Origin: CAYUYV01 sp964561475
GTDB lineage: Bacteria; Pseudomonadota; Alphaproteobacteria; JAJFIK01
Direction of reading: 5' to 3'
NCBI GenBank assembly: GCA_964561475.1
Contig: CAZLPU010000011.1
Coordinates: 15,424-79,423, forward strand
DNA length: 64,000 bases
Both the position numbers and the translations under genes were made by a program. Shown in pieces: positions 17,635-25,721 of the stretch (the first letter of the stretch is position 1; each line of letters starts with the position of its first letter). The notes below the pieces were generated by a model. The model worked only from the letters and a program-made list of their open reading frames with translations, was not told the DNA's origin and searched no databases.

Positions 17635-18334
17635 GGCGGCATGCCTCCATTCAAGAACTAAGCTGGGGCCGGAACTGAGGTGCGGCGGGGACGGAGATCC
17701 AGATCCAGACCCAGACCCATGGGCAGATCTGTTCGGCGCTCCCGTGCCGGCACAATCCGGATCGAAGGGTGCCCCACACCCTTAAATTTGCACCGAAACC
17801 GCTTCAGGCAAAGCCATTGCCTTTGCCTGAAGCGCAATCCCGGCCCGGCGAGTGTGGGTGCCTGAAGACACCCTTAACCATACCAGACACCATTCTTGGA
17901 TGAGGCCGGGTGCACCGCCTCATCCGCAAGCTGAATACCCTGGTGCGTTATTGGGGCGTGTTGATTGGGGTGGCGGTGGCGTCGACTGTCGGTGCGCCGG
18001 GACAAATTGTCATAGGATGGAAAGGATTTGGAACCTTTTCTGCCACCGTTCAGAAAAGCGGCGTGATCAGTCCTGTTATGCTAATTTCTAGCAAAACGAT
18101 ACTCATTGCACCTGATGACTGTTCCTTGGATCTATGGTGCTGATGAGGATTTGCGCCGTTCCCTGCGGGCCCCGTTCTGAGTTTATTCCGGCTCCGGCAT
18201 TTCCGCTTTGTCCTGGCCACGCGCCAGGGTGGTGATCCGCCGGTTGATCGGCGGCAAAGAGGCAATAACCGGGGGGACGCCAGGGTTCTGACATGTTAAG
18301 ACCCCCGTAATTGGGAACTGGAGAGGGCTCAGAG
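17635..18334. other. 700-bp gene-free region upstream of the RND efflux operon
   Basis: No convincing gene is seen here. It contains a perfect 14-bp inverted repeat (17800-17834) and a second stem of AAGGGTG at 17765-17771 pairing with CACCCTT at 17777-17783. It also holds a 10-bp direct repeat ACACCCTTAA at 17776-17785 and 17868-17877, and TGCCTGAAG repeated at 17824-17832 and 17859-17867. An A/T-rich patch covers about 18000-18125. A 77-codon frame starting at 17910 is too weak to call. The region probably holds the control elements of the DUF3429 gene and the efflux operon. Confidence 0.5.
17800..17834. repeat. Perfect 14-bp inverted repeat with 7-nt loop
   Basis: Bases 17800-17813 (CGCTTCAGGCAAAG) pair exactly with 17821-17834. 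The loop is CCATTGC. There is no T-run after it on either strand, so a regulator-binding site or RNA stem is likelier than a terminator. It lies about 500 bp upstream of the efflux adaptor start, and half of the sequence (TGCCTGAAG) recurs at 17859-17867. Confidence 0.7.
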
Positions 18335-19396
18335 ATGCGAGTGTTATGGAAATATTTGATTGTGTTGGCCACGGTCGGGTCGGTTGCGGCATGCACTGAA
18401 GAACTCCCCGAACCGGACGCCCCCGCAGTGCGCCCGGCAAAAATCTTCGAAGTGAAAGAAAGCACGGTCGTCCGGTCGTTCCGCCTGCCGATGGTTGTGG
18501 GCGCGGCGGAAACCACGGTCATTGCCTTCCAGGTCGGCGGCCTCCTGCAGGAGTTGAGTGTCAACGAAGGCGAGGAGATTGAAGCCGGCAAGCAACTTGC
18601 CCAGCTTGATCAGCGCAACTTCGAGAACGCTGTCTCCGTGGCCCGGGCCGAGTTCCAACAGGCCAGGGATGATTTTGCCCGTGCCCAGGAATTGATCCAG
18701 CGTGGCAATATCGCTCGCAGCACCTTCGATCAGCGCAGGGCGGCGGCGGACATTGCTCGGGCACGGCTGGACTCCGCAGAGAAGGACCTGAGCGACTCCA
18801 CACTCTTCGCGCCCTTCAATGGCATCGTCGCCGATATCCATGTGGAAGCCTTTGAAACGGTCAGCGCGAGCCAGCCCATCATGACCCTCCAGGGTGCTGA
18901 AGCGGTCGAGGCCGTGGTGCAGATCCCGGCTTCCATCGTGATCAATGCCGATCTGATCCAGCCCGTCGATCTCTATGTCGTCCTGGACGCGGCGCCCAAT
19001 CTCCGGCTGGTCGCGACACTGAGCGAGACCACGGCCCTGGCCGATGCCCAAACCCAGACATTCGAAACCAAATTCTCGTTCGCCACACCTGAAGGCCTGA
19101 CGATCCTGCCCGGCATGACCGGCCTGATCTATGGCCGTTACACCCTCGCCGGTGAAGATGGTGCGCAAACAAACATTCAGGTGCCGGTGAACTCGGTCCA
19201 GAGCGAGGCCGGCCAGACATATGTCTGGCTCGTGGATCCGGACACGCTGACCGTGACACGCCGGGATATCGTCCTCGGAGAGCCTGAAGGAGGCACGGTG
19301 ACCGTGGCGGGCGGACTGGCCGCCGGCGATCAGATCATTGCGGCAGGCGGCACCTACCTGACCGAAGGCGCTAAAGTGCGTCGCTACGAACCGTAA
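18335..19396 (+). CDS. RND efflux periplasmic adaptor (membrane fusion lipoprotein)
   Basis: A 353-residue adaptor linking an inner-membrane RND pump to an outer-membrane channel. The N-terminus is a lipoprotein signal (LIVLATVGSVAAC, lipobox VAAC, Cys20). Next come the biotinyl-lipoyl half VGGLLQELSVNEGEEIEAG, a short coiled-coil hairpin (about 90-150), the second lipoyl half LFAPFNGIVADIHVE, and the beta-barrel and membrane-proximal domains ending in AGGTYLTEGAKVRR. The ATG at 18335 has GGAGAGGG at 18320-18327. The pump gene follows after 11 bp. No TolC-like gene is nearby, so a shared outer-membrane channel is likely. Substrate unknown. Confidence 0.93.
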   Translation: MRVLWKYLIVLATVGSVAACTEELPEPDAPAVRPAKIFEVKESTVVRSFRLPMVVGAAETTVIAFQVGGLLQELSVNEGEEIEAGKQLAQLDQRNFENAVSVARAEFQQARDDFARAQELIQRGNIARSTFDQRRAAADIARARLDSAEKDLSDSTLFAPFNGIVADIHVEAFETVSASQPIMTLQGAEAVEAVVQIPASIVINADLIQPVDLYVVLDAAPNLRLVATLSETTALADAQTQTFETKFSFATPEGLTILPGMTGLIYGRYTLAGEDGAQTNIQVPVNSVQSEAGQTYVWLVDPDTLTVTRRDIVLGEPEGGTVTVAGGLAAGDQIIAAGGTYLTEGAKVRRYEP

Positions 19397-19407
19397 GGGG
19401 CGGCGCC

Positions 19408-22400
19408 ATGAATATTGCAGAGTATTCCATCAAGAACCGGCTGATCATGTGGATCGTCGTGGCAATTTCCCTGGTGGGCGGCTACTTCGCCTATCAGACC
19501 ATGCCCCGGTTCGAGGATCCCGAATTCACCATCCGGACTGCGCAGATCTACACCCAGTATCCTGGGGCGACACCTCTTGAAGTGGCCAACGAGGTGAGCG
19601 ATGCCATCGAGACCGAACTGCAGAGCATGCAGGAAGTCGATGAGATCCGCTCCACCTCCAGTTATGGCTTCTCCATCGTCGAGGTGGATATCAAGCACGC
19701 GTTCTCGCCGAACAAGGATGACCTCTCCCGGGTCTTCAACCGTCTGCGCGCCAGGGTCTCCGATGCCCGCGCCAAGCTGCCCTCAGGTGCAGGGACACCG
19801 GTGGTCAATGACGATTTCGGTGACGTTTACGGCCTTTACTATGTGATCACCGGCCCAGGTTTTTCCCTGGCTGAACTCTATGAGTATGCCTGGGATCTGC
19901 GCACGGACCTTCTCGCGGTCGAGGACGTCGCCAAGGTCAGCACCTTCGGGGAACGGACCGAGGCGATCTATGTGGAAATCGCCCGGGACCGGGCCGCAGC
20001 TTTCGGCGTGCAGCTTGAAAGCGTCTTTGCGGACCTCTCCGGCCAGAATGCCGTTGTGTCCGCGGGCGATGCCAAGGTCGGGGATCTGCGCGTGGTCATT
20101 CGGCCCACCGGTGAGCTGAGCTCCGTGGAAGCCATCGGCAATGTGGTGGTCTCCGGCAACAATGGCGGGGATATCACCTATCTCCGCGACATCGCCACGG
20201 TGAGACGGGGCTATGTCGAGCCCGCAAGCGTCATGGCCCGGTTCAACGGCGCCGATGCGATTGCCTTGGGAATCTCGAATGTCAGCGGCTCGAATGTCGC
20301 CAAGATCGGCGAAGACATCCGGGCGAAACTGGCCGAAACCCAGGCGAGCCGTCCTCTCGGGATCGAAGTCCATGAGTTCTATCACCAGGGCGATGCGGTC
20401 AACGCGGCAGTGGAGAGCTTCGTTCTCAACGTGCTGGCGGCCGTGGTCATCGTGCTGGTCACCCTGTTCATCTTCATGGGGCTGCGCTCGGCCTTGATCA
20501 TCGGCGGCGTCCTGGTCATCACCATCGCCGCAACCCTGGTGACCATGTATTTGATGGCCATCCCCATGCACCGGATTTCCCTCGGGGCCTTGATCATCGC
20601 CCTGGGGATGCTCGTGGACAACGCCATCGTGATTACCGACGGCATCGTCAATGGGCTCAATCGCGGTGAAAAGCTGCTGACAACCGCCAAATCCATCGTG
20701 GGCAAGACCATCTGGGCGCTGCTCGGCGGTACCCTGGTGGGGATCATCGCCTTTGCCCCCATCGGCTTTGCGCCCGGGAACACCGGTGAATACTGTAACC
20801 ACCTGTTCTGGGTGATCCTGATTTCACTGGGCTACAGCTGGCTGTTCGCCATCACCCTGGTGCCAATGTTGGCCAGCCTGATATTTCCGGAAGCCAAGTC
20901 GGACGGACCCGTGGAGGAGCCCAAAGACGGCTTTGCCATGAAGGCCTACAAATCGTTCCTGCGCGGTGTGCTGGATTTCCGGTTGGCGACCTTCGTTCTG
21001 GCAATCGGGGTCTTCGCGGCCTCGATCTGGTCCTTCCAGTTCGTGAAGAACAGCTTCTTCCCGAATGCGACCACGGAACAAATCGCCATTGATTTCTTCC
21101 TGGCGGAAGGCACGGATATTGAACGCACCTCGGACTATATGAGGGAGATCGAGGCGAAGCTGGCGGAGTATGAGGGGATTGAAGATGTCCATACCCTTAT
21201 CGGCGGCAGCACCCTGCGCTACATGCTCATCTACCGGATTGAAAACCGGAACACGAGCTTCGCCCAGATCCTGTTGAACGTGACCGATCTGGAAGCGGTC
21301 ACGAGGCTGATGCCGATCCTTCAGCGCGACCTTGACGCTGGCTTCCCGGACGCCCAGGCCCGGGTCTCCCGCTTCGTGTTGGGGCCGAGCCAGGGCTCGA
21401 AGATCGAAGCCACCTTCCTTGGTCCCGATCCGGATGTTCTGCGCGGTCTGGCTAGCCAGGCAAGGTCGATCCTCGCGAACAATCCGTACACGATTGGGGT
21501 CAAGACAGACTGGCGCCAGCAGAAGCCTGTCTTTGAACCGCAATACGCCGCGGAGCGGGGCAATCGTGTCGGTGTGTCCCGGGAGGATCTGGCCAATACT
21601 CTCAATGCCACCTTCTCCGGGCGGACCGTGGGCACCTACCGGGACGGGGAGGACCTGATCCCGATCATCTACCGGGCGCCGGAGCGGGAACGGCTGGATC
21701 TGGCAACAGGTCTCAGCATCCAGATCCCCAGTGAGCGAACCGGCCAGACCGTGCCCCTGTCTGAAACCCTGGAGGGTGCCCGGGTTGTCTGGCGGGACAG
21801 CATGTTGAAGCGGGAAGACCGGGTCTGGGCCATTTCCGCCCAGGCGGACGCCATGAACGGGCTTCTGCCATCCCAGGTTCTGGCCATGGTGCAGGCCGAC
21901 ATCGAGGCCATCGAGTTGCCCCGGGGCTACCGGCTGCGCTGGGACGGCGAGGTGGGCGACAGTGCCGAAGCCAACGGCCAGCTCGCAGGGACCATTCCCC
22001 TTGGCATCCTTGCGATGGTTCTGGTGGTGGTCGTGCTGTTCAACGCCCTGCGCCAGCCCCTGGCGATCTGGCTGATGGTGCCCATGGTGATTGTCGGTGT
22101 GGCCGTCGGCCTGATCGCCACGGGCACGCCGCTGGAGTTCATGGCCATTCTTGGTGTCCTGTCCCTGGCGGGTCTGTTCATCAAGAACGCCATCGTGCTG
22201 GTGGATCAGATGGATCTGGAGATCCGGGAAGGCAAACCCCGTTTCGACGCGGTGGTGGACTCCGCGGCAAGCCGGGTGCGTCCCGTCATGCTCGGTGCCC
22301 TGACGACCGTTTTCGGTGTTCTGCCGCTGATGTCCGACGTGTTCTTCGGGTCCATGGCGGTGGTGATCGTCTTTGGTCTCAGCTTCGCGACGGTGCTGAC

Positions 22401-22476
22401 CCTGGTGTTGCTGCCGGCAATCTACGCCGCCCTGTTCAACATCAAGCGCGCGGAACGAGCCGAAGCCGCCGCCTAA
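19408..22476 (+). CDS. RND efflux transporter permease (AcrB/HAE-type)
   Basis: A 1022-residue inner-membrane proton antiporter. It begins with the typical MNIAEYSIKNRLIMWIVVA first helix. Two large periplasmic loops follow (about residues 30-330 and 560-860), each before a cluster of membrane helices. The fourth-helix motif is ALGMLVDNAIVITDG, so the paired acidic residues of AcrB (Asp-Asp) are here Asp-Asn, a variant also met in other RND subfamilies. The second half has LSLAGLFIKNAIVLVDQ. It follows the adaptor by 11 bp and an intrinsic terminator closes the operon at 22500-22531. Substrate class (drug, lipid or solvent) cannot be told. Confidence 0.94.
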   Translation: MNIAEYSIKNRLIMWIVVAISLVGGYFAYQTMPRFEDPEFTIRTAQIYTQYPGATPLEVANEVSDAIETELQSMQEVDEIRSTSSYGFSIVEVDIKHAFSPNKDDLSRVFNRLRARVSDARAKLPSGAGTPVVNDDFGDVYGLYYVITGPGFSLAELYEYAWDLRTDLLAVEDVAKVSTFGERTEAIYVEIARDRAAAFGVQLESVFADLSGQNAVVSAGDAKVGDLRVVIRPTGELSSVEAIGNVVVSGNNGGDITYLRDIATVRRGYVEPASVMARFNGADAIALGISNVSGSNVAKIGEDIRAKLAETQASRPLGIEVHEFYHQGDAVNAAVESFVLNVLAAVVIVLVTLFIFMGLRSALIIGGVLVITIAATLVTMYLMAIPMHRISLGALIIALGMLVDNAIVITDGIVNGLNRGEKLLTTAKSIVGKTIWALLGGTLVGIIAFAPIGFAPGNTGEYCNHLFWVILISLGYSWLFAITLVPMLASLIFPEAKSDGPVEEPKDGFAMKAYKSFLRGVLDFRLATFVLAIGVFAASIWSFQFVKNSFFPNATTEQIAIDFFLAEGTDIERTSDYMREIEAKLAEYEGIEDVHTLIGGSTLRYMLIYRIENRNTSFAQILLNVTDLEAVTRLMPILQRDLDAGFPDAQARVSRFVLGPSQGSKIEATFLGPDPDVLRGLASQARSILANNPYTIGVKTDWRQQKPVFEPQYAAERGNRVGVSREDLANTLNATFSGRTVGTYRDGEDLIPIIYRAPERERLDLATGLSIQIPSERTGQTVPLSETLEGARVVWRDSMLKREDRVWAISAQADAMNGLLPSQVLAMVQADIEAIELPRGYRLRWDGEVGDSAEANGQLAGTIPLGILAMVLVVVVLFNALRQPLAIWLMVPMVIVGVAVGLIATGTPLEFMAILGVLSLAGLFIKNAIVLVDQMDLEIREGKPRFDAVVDSAASRVRPVMLGALTTVFGVLPLMSDVFFGSMAVVIVFGLSFATVLTLVLLPAIYAALFNIKRAERAEAAA

Positions 22477-22499
22477 CCCCGTTTCAAAAGTCTGACGGC

Positions 22500-22531
22500 A
22501 AAGGGCGGCGCACCAAGCGTCGCCCTTTTTT
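22500..22531 (+). terminator. Intrinsic terminator of the RND operon
   Basis: AAAGGGCGGCGC at 22500-22511 pairs with GCGTCGCCCTTT at 22517-22528 (one G-T pair) around loop ACCAA, followed by a T-run to 22531. It begins 23 bp after the permease stop codon. Confidence 0.93.
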
Positions 22532-22760
22532 GTTGGGCTGGGTTTTATGGCCTGGGCTTTTTGGGCTGCGCGAGGTTTGGATCTTGTGGCCTGTGTCCTG
22601 CACCCGGGGCGCCCGTTCCATCACGCAATCCCGCGCTGGCCGTGAGCGGCTTGTTGACCGGAGCACCGGTCCCCAAATCCAATCAGAGGAAACATATTCC
22701 ACCCCCGGTCCGTTTTTTGCCTACTCGCTTGGGCCGGCTCTGGGGTGAAGAGGAGGCATC

Positions 22761-23441
22761 ATGACCTATCACGTCCCGGAAACCCTCAATGCGGATTTTA
22801 CCCGGCCCGCGATCGTTCGCGCCGGTGATCTGCCCTGGACCCCATCCCCCAGCGGCGGCGTGGACCGGCGCTTTCTGGACCGGGTCGGCGGCGAAGTGGC
22901 TCGGGCGACGACCATCGTGCGGTACGGGGCGGGCAGTTCCTTTTCCCGCCACGTCCATGACAAGGGCGAGGAGTTCCTGGTACTGAGCGGTGTCTTTTCG
23001 GACGAGACCGGTGATTTCCCCGCCGGCACGTATGTGCGCAATCCGCCGGGCAGCGGCCATGCTCCCTTCAGCCGCGACGGCTGCATCATCTTCGTGAAAC
23101 TGCGACAGATGCCCGATACGGAAGCCGGGACCGTGGTTGTTCAGACGCGGGAGCAACCTCTTGCCAAGACCGGCGTGGGGGGCCTCAAGCGTCTGGATCT
23201 CTATGGATCAGACACCGGCGAGCAGGTTGCCCTGGAGTTTCTGGCTCCGGGCACGGAATGGACCGGCCGCGCTGCCCAGGGCGGAGAGGAGATCCTCGTT
23301 CTCCACGGCGACATGGTCTATGGAGACGAGCGGTGCGGGCCAGAGACCTGGCTGCGATACCCGGAAGGCATGGCCCAACCCATCCGCACGGAGAAGGGGT
23401 GCCTCATCTGGGTCAAGCGGGGCCATCTGCCGCCGGCCTGA
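22761..23441 (+). CDS. Bicupin protein, ChrR-like cupin domains
   Basis: A 226-residue protein with two cupin repeats. The first has the metal-binding pattern SRHVHDKGEEFLVLSGVF...GTYVRNPPGSGH (His, His, Glu and a later His). The second keeps GGEEILVLHGDMVYGD...TWLRYPEGMAQPI but has lost the paired histidines, so only the first site is likely to bind metal. The arrangement resembles the cupin domains of ChrR anti-sigma factors and related stand-alone cupins. There is no zinc-binding anti-sigma domain and no sigma factor gene nearby, so a regulatory role is not supported. GAGGAGG at 22749-22755 supports the ATG. Reaction unknown. Confidence 0.82.
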   Translation: MTYHVPETLNADFTRPAIVRAGDLPWTPSPSGGVDRRFLDRVGGEVARATTIVRYGAGSSFSRHVHDKGEEFLVLSGVFSDETGDFPAGTYVRNPPGSGHAPFSRDGCIIFVKLRQMPDTEAGTVVVQTREQPLAKTGVGGLKRLDLYGSDTGEQVALEFLAPGTEWTGRAAQGGEEILVLHGDMVYGDERCGPETWLRYPEGMAQPIRTEKGCLIWVKRGHLPPA

Positions 23442-23548
23442 TTCCCGGCCTGATTCAATGAGATCCGGTTTCGTTCAAACGGAAGCGGCGCTGTTGTCTT
23501 GTCGCTCACGGTGCGCAGCACCTCCGCGGGGGCACCCAGCAGGGGGGA

Positions 23549-24586
23549 TCACTTGCGCCGGAACAGGCTTGAGGCCCCATAACCGAAGGCAACCGCCGTG
23601 AACACAGCGAACAGACCATAGAGCAGGGGGGTCTGGTGGGCGAACTGGTAGACGGTGTTCTCGAACCCGTCTTTCTCAACGACCAGGGGAACGGTCTGTG
23701 CACCGATCACTTCACCGTCCCGAATGGCCAGAACCCTGGCGGTGTATGTGCCCAGGGGCACCTGGGCGGGCAGGTCGATCACCGCATGAAAAAGACGCCC
23801 GCCCCGGAGCACCACACCCCCCGGCTCCTCGATATACAGGTTCTTGTTCTGCTTCAGACGAATAAGGGCCTGCCGGAAGGACTCCAGCTCGTCGGCTGAA
23901 GCGGACTGTTCCGCATCGATACCGCCTGAGGATTCATCGCCAGTCTCATCGCCGGTGTCGCCCCCAACCTCACCCTCTGCCTCATCTTCGACCAGATCCT
24001 CTGCCGGGGTCTGCGCGTCGTCCGTGTTCGACGGCTGCCCCAGGATCATGGTGCTGTCCCGTGGCTCATCAGGAACCGGTGTCGGGGCTGGGACAGGGGT
24101 CGGTGCCATGGGAAGGGGGGCGGTGACATTGAAGCCCAGCCGGTTGCGGTTGAGAAAGGCCTCATCGGCGATCTCGTCCAGAGGGCGTGTGCTGATGATG
24201 GAAAGGAAGGAGGGGACCTCCCGGAAGGTCATGGCTTCGCGGTTGACCCAGATACCGCCCACATTGCTCTTCTGGCGCACGGTCACATTCTGGACCGGTC
24301 CCTCAAGGCGGATGATGACGTCCACCGGTGCCGGGCGGCTGATCAGGAAGCCGTCGCTGGACTGGGCCTGGGGTGAGCCGACAAGGCCGAATGCATGGAT
24401 GCGTGCCCCGGTGAAGTTGGAGTGGATCTTGACTACATAGTCGGAGAAATCCGCGATCAGGGTTTCCGCCCGCGCCGGAGCCGACAAACACATGCCCAAG
24501 CAAACGATCCCGAGCAGCCTCCAGACCAGGGCCGCCGGTCTTGCCCGGAGAGTTCTACGCGCGGCGGGCCGGACCGTTCCCATCAC
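23549..24586 (-). CDS. TIGR02186-family alphaproteobacterial membrane protein
   Basis: A 345-residue protein with a signal peptide (VWRLLGIVCLGMCLSAPARA) and the start of mature sequence ETLIADFSDYVVKIHSNFTGARIHAFG. It has VDVIIRLEGPVQNVTVRQKS, RPLDEIADEAFLNRNRLG and a single C-terminal membrane anchor (LLYGLFAVFTAVAFGYGASSLF). This is the TIGR02186 pattern, a family that lies next to TauE/SafE exporters in many alphaproteobacteria. An extra acidic Pro/Glu/Asp-rich insert of about 80 residues sits in the middle (about 165-240), longer than I would expect for the family. The start overlaps the exporter's stop by 4 bp, so both are made together. It may form a periplasmic part of the exporter; unproven. 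Confidence 0.85.
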   Translation of the reverse strand: MMGTVRPAARRTLRARPAALVWRLLGIVCLGMCLSAPARAETLIADFSDYVVKIHSNFTGARIHAFGLVGSPQAQSSDGFLISRPAPVDVIIRLEGPVQNVTVRQKSNVGGIWVNREAMTFREVPSFLSIISTRPLDEIADEAFLNRNRLGFNVTAPLPMAPTPVPAPTPVPDEPRDSTMILGQPSNTDDAQTPAEDLVEDEAEGEVGGDTGDETGDESSGGIDAEQSASADELESFRQALIRLKQNKNLYIEEPGGVVLRGGRLFHAVIDLPAQVPLGTYTARVLAIRDGEVIGAQTVPLVVEKDGFENTVYQFAHQTPLLYGLFAVFTAVAFGYGASSLFRRK

Positions 24587-25506
24587 CCTTCTCCCACCGT
24601 CAGGGAAAAGAGTTCTTCCGGGGTCATGAAAAGATCGAGAGCAAGTTTGAGACAGACCGCAAGAACGAGAACGCCCAGAAGGGCCCGCAACTGATCGCCG
24701 CGCAGTTTATGCCCGATACGCACCCCGAGCTGGACGCCGAACACCCCGCCAACCAGAAGCAGCAGCGCCAGGATCACATCCACGGTCTGATTGGTGACCG
24801 AATGGAGGATCGTGACCAGGGCTGTGACAAACAGGATTTGAAAGAGGGAGGTTCCGACCACAATATTAGTAGGCATCCGTAGCAGGTAGATCATGGCGGG
24901 CACCATGATGAAGCCGCCGCCGACCCCCATAATCGCGGCCAGCAGCCCAACCACAAAGCCGATGGCCAGGGGCAGAAGCGCACTGATGTAAAGCCGCGAG
25001 GCCTTGAAGCGCATCTTGAACGGGAGCCCGTGAACCCAGGTGTGACGGTTCTTGCGCCGGGATGCCGGCCGGCGGCCCTTGTCATGGGCCCGCATGGCGC
25101 TGAACCCTTCAGCGACCATCAAGGAGCCGATCACCCCCAAGAGCACCACATAGGATATGGAAATCAGCAGCTCCACCTGCCCGATCTGGTGAAGCAAACG
25201 AAAGATGCCGATCCCCGCGACGGAGCCCACGACACCGCCGGCCAGAAGGACCGTGCCCATGCGGAAATCCACCGCCTTGCGCCGCCAATGGGCCGACACG
25301 CCGCTGACAGATGATGCCACGATCTGGTTGGCTTCCGTGGCGACGGCAACGGCGGGGGGGATTCCGTAGAAAATCAGAAGAGGGGTCATCAGGAAGCCGC
25401 CGCCGACCCCGAACATGCCCGACAGGACACCCACACCACCGCCCATGAGCAGGATGACAAGCGCGTTCACGGAAATTTCCGCGATGGGCAGATAGATCTG
25501 GAACAT
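24583..25506 (-). CDS. TauE/SafE-family sulfite/organosulfonate exporter
   Basis: A 307-residue membrane protein with two homologous halves, each carrying a Gly-rich loop: LSGMFGVGGGFLMTPLL in the first and LLAAIMGVGGGFIMVPAM in the second. These are the TauE/SafE hallmarks. Eight or so membrane helices are apparent. The family moves sulfite, sulfoacetate and related small anions, or unknown carboxylates. The ATG at 25506 is chosen over an upstream frame start at 25569, which would add a polar leader. The gene is coupled by ATGA overlap to the TIGR02186 protein. A 15-bp palindrome lies 127 bp upstream. Confidence 0.9.
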   Translation of the reverse strand: MFQIYLPIAEISVNALVILLMGGGVGVLSGMFGVGGGFLMTPLLIFYGIPPAVAVATEANQIVASSVSGVSAHWRRKAVDFRMGTVLLAGGVVGSVAGIGIFRLLHQIGQVELLISISYVVLLGVIGSLMVAEGFSAMRAHDKGRRPASRRKNRHTWVHGLPFKMRFKASRLYISALLPLAIGFVVGLLAAIMGVGGGFIMVPAMIYLLRMPTNIVVGTSLFQILFVTALVTILHSVTNQTVDVILALLLLVGGVFGVQLGVRIGHKLRGDQLRALLGVLVLAVCLKLALDLFMTPEELFSLTVGEG

Positions 25507-25632
25507 GGTACCCGGTCGTCCGGAGGCGGAAGATGACGGCTTACACCGCGCCCACGACCCGGCTGGCATGGAGCCGGGCAGCGTAGCCGGTCAGAGTAAA
25601 CCAATGGCGTTGCTCTAGCATAGCCTTGGATT

Positions 25633-25647
25633 ACTGCCCAGGGCAGT
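25633..25647. promoter_or_regulatory. 15-bp palindrome upstream of the TauE/SafE gene
   Basis: ACTGCCC at 25633-25639 and GGGCAGT at 25641-25647 are exact inverted copies around one central A. The site is in the 215-bp gap between the PodJ-like gene's 3' end and the exporter start, and has no T-run, so it looks like a dimer-binding operator. No regulator gene is adjacent. Confidence 0.45.
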
Positions 25648-25721
25648 GTCCCTGGAAAGATCCACCATATCCATGTGGGCATTCCATGGCGGCTGGGCAG
25701 GTATCGCCAAACGAGGGCGTC

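Noticed and set aside
17910..18143. 77-codon frame in the gap before the RND operon
   Set aside because: No ribosome-binding site or relatives recognised; it lies in an A/T-rich patch likely to be a promoter.
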